This document shows positions 45,898 through 57,453 of a DNA stretch of 64,000 nucleotides, in pieces. Position 1 is the stretch's first letter, and the number at the start of each line of letters is the position of its first letter. This stretch comes from Phalacrocorax aristotelis. Taxonomy: Eukaryota > Chordata > Aves > Suliformes > Phalacrocoracidae. The DNA lies in the NCBI RefSeq assembly GCF_949628215.1, contig NC_134282.1, positions 4,819,001-4,883,000 on the forward strand. The letters are read 5' to 3'. The notes beneath the pieces were generated by a model, which had not been told where the DNA came from, did not search any database, and was given only the letters and a program-made list of their open reading frames with translations. The position numbers were made by a program, and so were the translations under genes.

Positions 45898-48800
45898 CAT
45901 TTTAATAGAGCACTTCTGGTTTTGAAATACAACACATACTGTTCAACCCCTCAGTACTGTAGATTTATCCTCTTTCACAGAGGAACTGTGAAAGAATTTG
46001 ACTGGCAACTACGTTCTGGTAATGATATAGTTAAAGGGCTATACAGTAAATATCAAGGAATATTTTACTGTGACTATTATCTTGGCAAAAAGGTTTTTTT
46101 ACCAATGCCTCAATTCTCTTTTCCTCAGAGATTCTTAACAATTAAGAGAAGTCTAGGAGGGAGGTTAGGGAATACCCATGATTTGCTTTAAGGTAATGAT
46201 GAATTAAAGTAGATAATCCTGAAAGTATATATAAAACCTACTCATCTACTTAATGGAATTAAAAAGCTCACAGTAGCAGCTTCTCGCCTCTTCCAGATCA
46301 AAGTACTAATTTAGTTTTCCATTTGTTGTTTTAATTCCCATCTACCAACATGTGCAGGATGGGAGCACATCCCACCGCAGGAATGTCTTGCTGAGGGACC
46401 TGAGCTGTGCTTCTGAGGTTAATTGGCAGTGGTTTCCCTGATTGCTGCATGTACGTGATCTAGCTGTAACACTACATCATCTTTATTTTTTACCCTGTAT
46501 CTTTTTGGTAATTCAGGGATAAATCCCATGATAAATCCCATGAGAGGCTTGGAGGCTTGGAAGCCTGCGAGTTCGGTGCTGACCGGTCCAGAGCCCAGTA
46601 CTGCTGCTCCTCTGCCTCCACAGACAGCAAGGCTGCTCATCCCGGGATTCTCGTTCAAACTGGTTTACTGAGCAGCAGTTGCTAGTGTGAGTCACTGCAC
46701 TAGACGATCTGGGAAAAGGCAGTGTTTAATGTCCTGCCTTTCTCAAAAATTAGGTACTAGCAGGAATAAATGACATCTCTGAAATGCTTCCTGCATGTTG
46801 GACCGCCTGAGAAATTTACAGGACACCTGATTTCTGGACCTAATGAGGAGAGCTAAACCCTTGGGTGCTTTTTGGATTTGTTGTTGTTACTCAGTTTAAC
46901 CTGTCTGTTGTTGGGTCTAAACTTCCATTGTTGAAAACACAGCAGCTATAGTTTTAGCATGAGTAGTGCCCATTGGGAGGGAAACATTTTTTATTGTCTT
47001 TCTTGCAGGGTAGATTGCAAATCCATGTGTGATCTGTGTATACAAAAGTATCAGGTGGCTGGCAGGACCTCTTCTGAAAGCAACTAACTCTCTGGAATTA
47101 AACTCAGATGTAAGTAGAGCTTTTTTATTATTTTTTTTTTAATTTCTTCTCTGGTTCATCTCAAGGATTAACTAACCTCAGGGGGAAAAAAAAAAAAGTT
47201 GGGGTTTTTTTTGTGGAAAACCAAGATGATTGGTATTACAGTCTGAAAAAAGCGAGAGCTCAGAGTAACTTCAAACAGCATTCACACTGGCAATATTTAC
47301 TTACCCAAATGGTTCTTACTAGGACCGTGGCACTAATTGCAATATGATAAGAAAATGTGTTTACACCTGAGATGGGTATTTTACATTCTGAGCACCCAGC
47401 CCACAGCCTGGTCCCACTCGCAAGTACCTGAACGGTAATGCCCTCAAGAGTAGCTACTTTTCTTCTCCTCAGTTCTAACCCAAAGTAAAGCCTCAGTTTT
47501 TCCCATGGTAGCTAGCAAGTGGCTTCGACGGTGTCTTTCTGATGTTTTTGTTTGTTTCTGATCACGGCTTGCTTTATGACTGCAGAAACTGCTGTGCTGG
47601 CCTAAGTCGGGAGATAGCTGGATGGTGGAAATGAGCAACCAGGAGGGGAAGGAAAGGGTTTAAAAATTTTGTTTCTGCTGCTAAAAATCCTAATGAGGGT
47701 GTGACCTCCACAGTATGCAGCACAGAATGGCAGCTCCGTGCTCTGCGAGCCCTCCGAGCGGGCTCCTCAGCGTGGCCCGCAGGAGCGCAGTGCTGTCCAA
47801 GTCACGTCCTGAGTCAACGCTGGGGCTATTTCTTGGCTTCCTTTTCCCTCCACCGAGTCCCGCTGTGCTGCTTGTTCAAAAGTTTGATTATTACTCCCTG
47901 ATTGCTCTCAAGTGATTGTTTTCTGCTCCTGAACACTACACCTCATCTCCCTGGTTTTCAGAGAAATGATAATGCAAGATGGGATGCCCTCGAAATCACA
48001 TGCATTGCTCAGCATCGGCAGGTCCTTCTCGCTGCGTTAGGAGCCACTTGCACACAGTATTGAATAAGGGACCGCCCTTCTTTAGTATCGGCTCTGTTTG
48101 CAGCCTCCCTGGAAAACTTGCAGGTACCCTACAAATTCTACACTCTGTAAATAATGCCTTGAGCCCATCCTGCTTCAGTAAAGAGGCTACATTTATATTC
48201 ATGTGCAGCTATAGAAAGGTTTGAGAAATTAATTTATATTTGCATGCAGGCAGCTGTGTGTCAAAATAGGGCAGAAGAATGCTTCCTCCAGGGGGAGGGT
48301 GCATGAAATGAAACAGCAAATCTCTTGCAAAAGCTGGTTGTGTATTCTTCAGATGACCGTGCTGTGGTTCTGTGTCTCCTGTAGTTGCAAGATGTTTGCA
48401 CAGATGCTTCCTTCCTTCTTCAAGACTGTTTCCTGCTGCAGTTTGCTCGTATTTTGGGTTCTGTTATTAAACCTAACTGTAAGTGTAACATTTTAGGACA
48501 AAGGGGAAAGGAACAATAAAAAAGAACCCTGTAATCTCAAATCTAACTTGATCAGTTTCTGAAAGAAAGAGTGAGCAAAGTTAGTGACCTCACAGAACAG
48601 GGATTGGTCTCTCCCCTCTCCGCCCCTCTGTGAGGGAGCTCAGAACCACAGCCCCACAGCTCACAGTGGCTCCTGAAGTCACTTAGAAAGACCAATGGGC
48701 AAGAGCAGAGTTTCTGCGTGTTGCTTCTGCTTCACCCTCGGTGCTGCCTGATTTAGGGCCAGGAGGTTTCCATCAGACCGAGGGAGGTGTAGGTAATGAA

Positions 48801-51566
48801 TACAACTTATTTACCATTGCACAAAGGAGTATAGGGTATGCTTCCTATGTAGTTAGAACTGCATCTTTACCTTTCCCCAGTCCTTCCTGTTTGGGATGTG
48901 CCGTGCTTCAGAAGCTGGTCGCCATCTGCCCCTTTATTCAATTGACCAGAAGGAATAAATTTAAGCCTCACCTTTGTGTATTTCGAGAAATCTTATGTTG
49001 ACATCTTGGACACCTCAAAAGAGAGGGAGATCCAATGCTTATTTATGTATTTTGGTGTCGCGTGTGGGGAAAGCTATACACGGCGAAGCAGACTCCTGGA
49101 GAAATTATTACGAAAAGCAATATCCTGAGCAAGGAGCTGGGCTGTCACTCAGTTTGGAGATGAACGGACATAGCAGCGGTGAGCAGAGCTGGCAGTAGAC
49201 AGCGGTGAGAGCGGAATGTCATCTCAGGAATGTATTTGTATGTGGAGATGAGTGCCAGCCTGGTGCAGCCTTTCCTGCACCCTTTTCTGTGCCCTGGCTG
49301 GGCCTTTAACTGGGTGTCGCCCAGCTGAGCAAGTTTAATGCCCTGGTAGAGTTTATGCTTCGTCAGCACAGGATTAGCAACCAGAGTTGTGCAATGGCTG
49401 ATGAGCAAGCGGCTGTGGAGTTGCTGTTCCTGAAAGGCTGCATGTCTCAGAAGGACAGTGTGGTGTTTATGAAGGTTTAAACTTTTCAATAAAATATTTA
49501 GCTACTGAAATATTTAACTAACTTTACTTTTTAAAGAAGAAAATACTTGACCAGTGTCCCATTTACGAGACATTTTCATTTCATTTTCAGGATTCTTCTA
49601 AAAGCACAATGTGCATTTGGATCTTGATTTGAATCATTCGAGGTACTCATCTTAAAGTCACAGGTTTGTTCTTAGGCAGTTCTTGCTGAGAAAAAACTCT
49701 AAATATTTCCATGGTAATTTTAATTTGAGGACATCTTGTTATAGAATTCTAACTCTGCTTATTCAGTGAAGATCTAGTAAATGCAGTACATAGCTGACGC
49801 CAGCCTTGATGCATTTTTCAGCAGTAGCATGTTCCTTGATTGGTGTAACTGCAGCACGCTTTCACTGTTCAAGGTGTAACCTCTCCCCGTGCTCATGATG
49901 ACATTGCGGTCGTCTTTTTTTCTTTGATTTTGTTTTTTTTTTTTCTCACCTTTGACACAAAGACTTTTTCAAGGAAATGGAAGAGGACCGGAAGTGTGAG
50001 GTTCTGAAAACTACACTACATGAACCAGTATTTTATACAACCCAATTCATGGCTTGCTGGTCACTGTGACAAGAAACTAAAAATGTCAGGACTGACGCAC
50101 AGAGTGCAAGGTGAGATCTTACTCTGATTATGTTGCTCACAAAAACCGAACCAGAGACAGTAATATTCTGTAACCTTTTAATATATTAGTATGTCCTGGT
50201 AGGCTGCAATTTTAAACAAATTCTGCGGTGGCACTTTCATTTAGAAGTAAGCTAAAAAGGGGGAGGAAAGTGTAATTTCAATCCCACCCTCAAGCTGAAC
50301 AATTCAAAACTACGTCATCTGATTCCCAGCAAACAGCCTTTCTTAATTATTGGTTGAAGACTCATATGCCGGAAAGAGAAAATAAGAATTTACTGTTAAG
50401 GTGAGAGAGAGTCGCTCAGAGCAATTCTGTGTTTCATTTATTGACTAGTAAGGGTAGACTGAAGAGTGTCTCGTGAGCACCTACACCCTATACTGGATCC
50501 AGGCAACAGAGTACTTTCAGGGATCATAAGCGTAGCCTTTCTTTGTGTTTGGTTTCTGTTTTACATGATGAGGATTAATGGTAGCTACCACCTGCAGAGA
50601 GTACTTTGATCTCTATCTAATGCACAATCAGTGTTTACCAAGTACTGTTAGCCCTCTCTTTACTTTAACTTGCACTGAAACCATTTGCATAGTGCTTTTA
50701 CTGACTCTAAACTAACTCCTATCTCAAAAGTCTTTTATCACAAAACAATTATTTTTCTGAGTGATCATTATTTTCACATCAAAAAAAAAATACGCATGGC
50801 AAAACGAATGCCTTCTGTGTCAGCCAGTAAGAAATGGACTCTTTGTGGACACAACCAGGAAATGCGCCTTTTGTTTTCCTGCACCTGTTGCTGTATTACA
50901 AATAAAATCATCCAATGTTTTATTAAATAAAATGAGAAGCCCTAATGAAATTGTACCAGCCATTACCAGGAAGTCTATTGAAAACATTCGGCAGCTGCTT
51001 CAGCCTCAGTTCATTTACACTGACAGGATTGTTCTGTCCTTCTCCGTACGCTCTAAGTGAGAGAGCTACAGCGCCGTGTTGGTGTCCAGCAGAGCCTTGG
51101 GCCGTTTCATACCACTCTCGTCCAACTCCCTTTGAAGTAGTTGATCAGAATCAGTAATAACCCACGCTCCACAGTCAAGTACCTATGACTTGTAAACCTC
51201 TGTTCATAGACCGGGTCTTCCATCTAAGTGCTTTGCAAACACCAGTTTATAAACCCTTACAGTGCAGTGGTAAAGCAGGTAAAGATCTACTGTATTATTC
51301 TGATTTTATAGCGAGGGATTGATCAGAGTGGTTAAGAATCAAATCAGTCAACCCTTTGTATTAGACAAAATACCCAGGAAGCCTGAGGAGTCCCCTGGAG
51401 CGAGCTGGGGGTTGACCTTATTCAAGATAAATAGCATCACTCTCTCTAAAGGTCCCTGACAGAATTGATCTCTCTGTCTCTTCTGTATTTAAAAGTCACT
51501 GTCTATCGCACAGCTATAGAGGGTGGAGCCTCTTTCACAGAATAGACTGGAGTTCCTAGCAAGAGT
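45898..51566. other. Intergenic region
   Basis: I found no conserved coding exon here. Short T- and A-runs occur at about 47127-47140, 47190-47202 and 49929-49944. A block at 49963-50110 is bounded by an acceptor-like and a donor-like site and might be an exon of a + strand RNA (see findings). The remainder shows nothing I can name. Confidence 0.45.
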
Positions 51567-52432
51567 TCACAGAATCACAGAATCATTAAGGTTGGAAAAG
51601 ACCTCTAGGACCACCAAGTCCGACTGCCAGCCCAACACCACCATGTCCCCATGTGCCACATCTACATATTGTTTGAACACCCCCAGGGCTGGTGACTCCC
51701 CCACCTCTCTGGGCAGCCTGTGCCAGGGCCTGACCACTCTGGCAGTGAAGACATTTTCCTAATCTAAACCTCCCGTGACGCAGCTTAAGGCCATTTGCTC
51801 TCATCCTATTGCTTGTTACTTGGGAGAAAAGGCTGACCACCACCTCACTCCCGCCCCTCTCAGGCAGCTGCAGAGAGCGAGAAGGGCTCCCCTCAGCCCC
51901 CTCTTCTCCAGGCTAAACCCCCTCAGCCCCCTCAGCCGCCCCGAGCACACTTGTGCTCCAGACCCTGCCCCAGCCCCGCTGCCCTTCTCTGGACACGCTC
52001 CAGCCCCTCAAGGGCCCTTCTTGTCCCGAGGGGCCCAAACCTGAGCCCAGCACTCGAGGTGGGGCCTCCCCAGGGCCGAGCACAGGGGCCCCATCCCTGC
52101 CCGGCCCCTGCTGGCCACACCAGTGCTGACACAAGCCCGGGGGCTGGTGGCCTCCTTGGCCACCCGGGCACTGCTGGCTCATGCCCAGCCGGCTGTCAGC
52201 CAGCACCCCCAGGCCCTTCTCCACCGGGCACTTCCCAGCCCCTCTGCCCCAGGCCTGGGGCGCTGCCTGGGGTTGGTGTGACCCAAGGGCAGGACCCGGC
52301 CCTTGGCCTTGTTAAACCTCACACAACTGGCCTCGGCCCATGGATCCAGCCTGCCCAGGTCCCTCTGCAGAGCCTTCCTGCCCTCCAGCAGATCAACACT
52401 CTTGCCCAACTTGGTGTCATCTGCAAATGAGT
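51567..52432 (-). mobile_element. CR1-family LINE fragment
   Basis: Read on the - strand this ends in two copies of an ATTCTGTG-type octamer (forward strand: cacagaatcacagaatca), the CR1 3' tail, preceded by the typical CR1 3' region (forward: aaggttggaaaagacctc). The GC-rich interior matches the CR1 reverse-transcriptase end and UTR. It is 5'-truncated at about 52432, as most CR1 copies are. Open frames across it are remnants or composition effects. Confidence 0.88.
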
Positions 52433-52446
52433 TTCCTAATTTAAAA

Positions 52447-52470
52447 TTAATTAATTAATTAATTAATTAA
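52447..52470. repeat. (TTAA)6 tetranucleotide repeat
   Basis: Six perfect TTAA units sit just beyond the 5' (truncated) end of the CR1 copy, with extra A bases on both sides. It may have grown from the insertion-site sequence. Confidence 0.9.
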
Positions 52471-55400
52471 AAGCAAAAATCTCCATGCTAAATGCTGAAC
52501 AGGGTAGATCTTACATTAAAACCACTAAGAAGTTGTATCATCGTGGCTTTGGATACTGGAAAATCTTTGATAAAGACTTTTTGGTAAAAATAGCATAAGA
52601 AAGAATTTTGTTCAAACTTGCATGATGCAAACATGCATTTTTGCTTTAGTTTGAAAAATGAGAAGTAGTTGGATGAAATGTCAGCCAAGCAGTAAAGCAA
52701 CGGCGCCCTCCCTTCCCACAACAGCTGGGGACTGAAGAGCTGCTCCTACGGGCAGGGCGCGCGCATGAGGAGGCGCAGACCCTGAGCCTCTCCTCCAGGA
52801 GCCTGCCCTTCTGACCGCCCAGTGCGAGCAGGGGAATCACCACCAGAGTCTGTCTCTGGTCCCGTTTTTTTCAGACGTTACAAATGTTTGGATCTACTCT
52901 GAATTTATCCCAGACAATTCCATGAAGAATTCAGACTCAAATGTAAGGAAGTAAGGTGAATACAAGCTTTCTAGAACTCAAAGAAATATATACAGCACGT
53001 TTTAAAGTCACTGTCGCCATGGGATGCGATGTATATAAATCCTGCACCTCTGGCTTGCAGACCCAGCTCCTCCCTGGTGCCAGTATCAAAGGTTTCCTAG
53101 AGCCTGGAGCCGAAGACGTGAGCTCCTTCAGAGCAGGGCACGTGCCGGCTGTGCCCCATGCCTTGCACGGAGTGGGGCCCATGCCTGCTCTGTGGAAGGC
53201 AGGACGTAGCAGTACTTGAAATTCCTGTCTTTTACCCCAAACTAATGGCAACGCAGGGCACCTAGGTCAGAATAAGGCAGATTTTGGGGACGGGAAGGAC
53301 GGGAAGGCCAGGTCCCCGTTACAAACTGCTGGGCTGTGGCGTCTGCAGGCAGGCCCACAGGGACGGGGAGCTCGCTTAGGTGCTGGAACACCCGGTGATG
53401 GGGAGGCTGGTCGTCTGTCCTCGCTGCGGCACCTCTGGGGGAGGGGGCAGTAGGTACCGATACGGGACTCTTCTACAGTGGTCTCTTTTCCAGGTGGTGT
53501 TTAGGCATAAATTGCTGAGGTTTGCAGCGCGGGGCTAGCAAGGGGTCAGCAGCTCAGCAACGGCACGAGGGAGGAAAAGGGCAGGGCACGGCAGCGAGGA
53601 GGATGGGAAGGGTTTACTCTGTAAACCGAGCTCACTTGGACTGAACCTGCCAACAAATCCAAGAGGGATTCTGACGGGGACTTCCAGCTGCTGCCAGTAA
53701 AACAACTGCAGCTGGAAGAGGATGTTTCTCTGTTGCTCAGTGCTTTTGATGCCAACTGTGAGGTTTGAATACCACTTTGCCGTCATTGTGACCCTATTAG
53801 GAAAGAATTATATTCCGAGAGCTGCTGGAGAGCAGCCCTGCGAGGCGGCCACGGCTTAGCGTCGCAGGGTGTTACGTGCCAAGAGAAATGCAGGTGGTGG
53901 CAGGAAGGAAAATAAGAGGCTAAGCTGGGCTGCGATATTTTCCACAATTCCACGTTTAATGTTTACATAAGGCAGATGCTTCTGTCAACCTTTCTCCTCC
54001 TCTAACAAAGGGAAGGCAAGGCTGAGTTGAAGTGTAATTTGAAGAGTTCATTCAGGAACAGAGACATTCTCCATTTTCCTTTGTCCGCCCTTCATGCTGT
54101 GCGATGCTCTGTGAACCCCATCGGCATTGATTTCAGACAGAAACTGAACCAGGCCTAAATGAGCAATCTCTCTCTCTCCTATAAAATATATGTATTTAAA
54201 AAAAAAAATCAGAAAAATCTGCTATGTGCTAGATAGCAGGTGAAAGTAAACGCTCCCCCTGAGCAGCAGCTGCTACAAAGGTACTTCGCTATTAGAAAAT
54301 TGCTGATCACCACTGATACAAGCATCCCTGCTAGTGCGGTAACATTTCTACAGATAAAGAAAAAAGCAAGTTTGTCAAAGAATAAGGGAGGAGTTATTAG
54401 TAGGACCACTATAAAATTTTATGGCAGGAAGGACATGTTAATAGCCTAGTTGCTGAAATAAATTTCCACTGAGTATCTGTATGTGGATACTTGTTCCCAA
54501 CTTTGAAATATCTGGTATAAAAGTGACCTGGCAAGTAACTAAACCTGGGCAAGTCCCCTTCTCATTTCCTCTCTGTGACTGGAAGCATTTGTCAGGATAC
54601 CGTAAGTCCACTCACTTCTACTATTACTGGCATGTTGTAATTACTCCTCTCATTATCTCATTCCACAATAGCTCTGAAGTACTTGGGGAATAGTTGGAGA
54701 AAACGCTGGATTACAGGAAGGGGTCACGACGGCCTTTCCTCAGCCCCCAAACAGCTCCAGCGGGACCTCTTCCCACTGCTGCTTAGGCAGATGCAGGTCT
54801 ACTGATATCTGATGTCCGCTGCACATCAGGCGGAAGGGTTTAAGGCTCGTTCAGAGCCTACAGCTGTGTGGGCGCGGAACCCCAGGGGGGTGATGATACA
54901 GCTTTTTGCTAGTTAATTTTGAGATCCAGACCCTCATCCCCAGGCCACAGGTGCGTAGCGCTGGCTTATCGCGCACATCCACCTAAGGGCAGGCAGATGG
55001 CAACGTCCCTCAAGTATTTATGATTTGACCATTTCAACTTTATTTTCTCAGCAAGGCCCTCAAGATGTTTTTCACTGTTTCACACACTTGAAACCCGCTG
55101 CATTAATTTCTTCAAAAACCAGCAGTGGCTGAGCTGCCCGCCGTGAATCCCTGCTGGCCACGTCGCCAGCGAGCTGAACGTTCTTGCACGGAAAGGCAGG
55201 CAGCTCCGTCCCCAGCGCTAGAAGCGAAACACGAGGCCGGGGGCGGCCAGCCTGGTGTGAGCAGAGAGTGGAACCAGCTGTGAAACGGGAGAAAAGGCAG
55301 CGGCCGGTCAAGGTGCTTCACCATCGCACCCAGCGTACCTCGGCAAGGCACGAAGACAGCGACAGGACTTTGTTAGCTAATTTTGTCGGTGATAACATGC

Positions 55401-56200
55401 ACGTGTCCAGAAGTTTATCTGTTAAGGTCATGGGTCCTTTAATTTTTCGCTCTATGAATAAAAAAAGTGATCCAATTTATTTCCTTACAGGGTACACGCT
55501 CAGGAGATTTACGCAGCAAACACACCATATCCATGAACCCATACCAACGCACCCATTACGATGCATGTATTTGCACAATCATCCGAAACACCGATGCCGG
55601 AAGGAAAGGGAAGCAATTTAGGATAGGGGAAAAAAAAAGTTCTCTTAATTAAGACATCAGGCTTACCCTTAGCTTCTCTGAGCAGGTTCGGGAAACAATC
55701 AAATCTACAGTTACTGTCACAGTCATCCGGAGGGACGATGCCAGGTCTGAACTTCAGTGCCGAGATAACCAAAAGAGAGCGTAGGGCCTCCGGGCGCCCG
55801 CAGAGAGCGGGGAGTGGCACAAACTGCACAGGCGGCTCCGAGATACCGACGCAGCGACCACTAACGGTCGCTCCGTACCAGCCTTGAGCTCCCTGTGTTT
55901 CTATCAGCCGAATGCTCTCCTGCCGCTTCAGTTTAAAACCTGCTCCAGTTCCAGACTACAGGAAGTTTTAACATGAAGGCATACGTACAGCTATGGTTGC
56001 TTGCTTTCATTTAATAAAGATCAATTTACTCAAATACATGGAATGTTGGCACAAAACTAAAGCTCTTGTGGAACAGCTACCAACCATACACAAATATTCC
56101 GTGAGGTCCTCTTGACTTGCATTTCTCTGATAGATACACCACAAAATGGCTTTAATAATACAACCTGAACGCTGGATCAAATCCCTAAATAATAAGTAGC
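52471..56200. other. Intergenic region between CR1 and SEC62 3' end
   Basis: No coding similarity was recognised. Open frames at 53535-53786, 55184-55621 and 55509-55829 have no conserved motif and overlap one another on opposite strands, as expected by chance in GC-richer DNA. No repeat family was recognised. Confidence 0.45.
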
Positions 56201-56220
56201 AGTTAAAGTAAATGGTTTGC

Positions 56221-56260
56221 TTTATTTGTAAATTATGTACAGAATACATTTGTTTTTATT
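56221..56260 (-). terminator. SEC62: SEC62 candidate polyadenylation signals
   Basis: Two AATAAA hexamers on the - strand, at 56260-56255 and 56226-56221, about 730-765 bases past the SEC62 stop. They are the nearest clustered signals. Longer 3'UTR forms cannot be ruled out. Confidence 0.45.
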
Positions 56261-56986
56261 TTTTTAATTACGACGGAGCAGGAGGAAGAAAACAGCCATC
56301 ATTTCCAAACCGTGCTGCTTCCCTCGCCTGCCGGAGATGACATCTTTCTCTGAACCAGATGTACAAAACCAGTTTGGATTTCCTCAGTTGCTGGCACACG
56401 GTCTGGAGAAAGAGAGAACGCCGCGGCCAAATTCAGCGCTACCAGCTTTTTATATTTTCAGCAAAATATTTCGACTAAAACTAGTTCTCTTAGGAAAGCC
56501 TTCACAATCTTTTGAAAATAAAATCAAGAAAAATATCAAGAAAGCTGTGAGCTAAGGAGGGCTTTACCTAACTAGCTATCGAATGAGCATAACTAGGAAT
56601 AATCTGAGATTTGGTCATTCAACTTTCACCTGTTTTACAAAAGCAAGTTGGAGAAGCTGAACTAATTGACCGGTTATGCAAGTACCAGAAAACTACGTTT
56701 TTCAGTATGTTTGAGGACGAGCTGGGCAATCTATCGATCAATAGAAAACTTGTCAGATTGATAAAACTTCCGTAAATGGATATTAATGATTAACGTAGTA
56801 CCAAGTCATGAAGTTAACGGTTAAAAAAAAAAAAAAAAAAAAAAAGGAAGGAACTGGATATAAAACTGTTTGGTAACACGTATATTTCAGCACACAAAGA
56901 TGCTACGGCATGGGCTATGTTTTGGTGATCAGCCAACAAAGAAAATCCAACCATTTGCACATACTTAGTCCCAAAACCACAGTGAG
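56261..56986 (-). other. SEC62: SEC62 3'UTR (probable)
   Basis: Non-coding sequence after the SEC62 stop, on the - strand. It contains an uninterrupted run of 23 A on the + strand (56823-56845), so a U-run in the transcript. Confidence 0.5.
56823..56845. repeat. A23 homopolymer
   Basis: An uninterrupted run of 23 A on the + strand, in the probable SEC62 3'UTR. No retroposed sequence is recognisable next to it. Confidence 0.9.
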
Positions 56987-57453
56987 TTATGATTTTTCAT
57001 GTGAAGGCCTACTTTCGGTATCTTCCTCCTCTTCCTCCTCACAATCCCCTTCATCTGTTTGCTGTTCCAGTTCCTCTTTTGTGATCATTTCAAAGTCGTT
57101 TCCATTTCCACTACTGTGCTGGGACCGGTCGTCTTCACGCCTGTCACTGTCAGTGTCTGAATGTCGCTCTCCTCCTGAGCCGTCCGTTCCCGAGTTCCTC
57201 GTTGCTTCTGTTTTCCCGTCGTCATCTTCCTTCTTCTCGCTATCTGATTTCTCCTCGCTGTCGTATTTTTGCTGCTTTTTGGATTCTGATTTCTCCTCTT
57301 TCTTTAAGTCTGCTTTTGGTCCTTTGTATTCGTGTGTGTACAGGGGCCTGAAGGAGTCAATGAATCCCACGTCTGCTGTAAGATTTGGCAGGAACCAGAA
57401 GTGATGCCTTCCTCCAGTGATGAGCCAGATGATAAGGAAAAGGATGCAGCGAG
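56987..57453 (-). CDS. SEC62: SEC62 last coding exon (tail)
   Basis: Starts at 57453 after TACACAG on the - strand, with CT completing an Ala codon. It codes the end of the second membrane segment, then [31 protein letters not shown] and the acidic tail to TAA (56989-56987). The LIR core FEMI and a Glu-rich run (EEEEEE) are near the end. Confidence 0.95.

Noticed and set aside
51951-52430. 159-codon Pro-rich open frame
   Set aside because: Entirely inside a CR1 copy that lies on the other strand.
55184-55621. 145-codon + strand open frame
   Set aside because: No recognisable domain, no promoter or splice context, and overlapping frames of similar size on both strands suggest chance.
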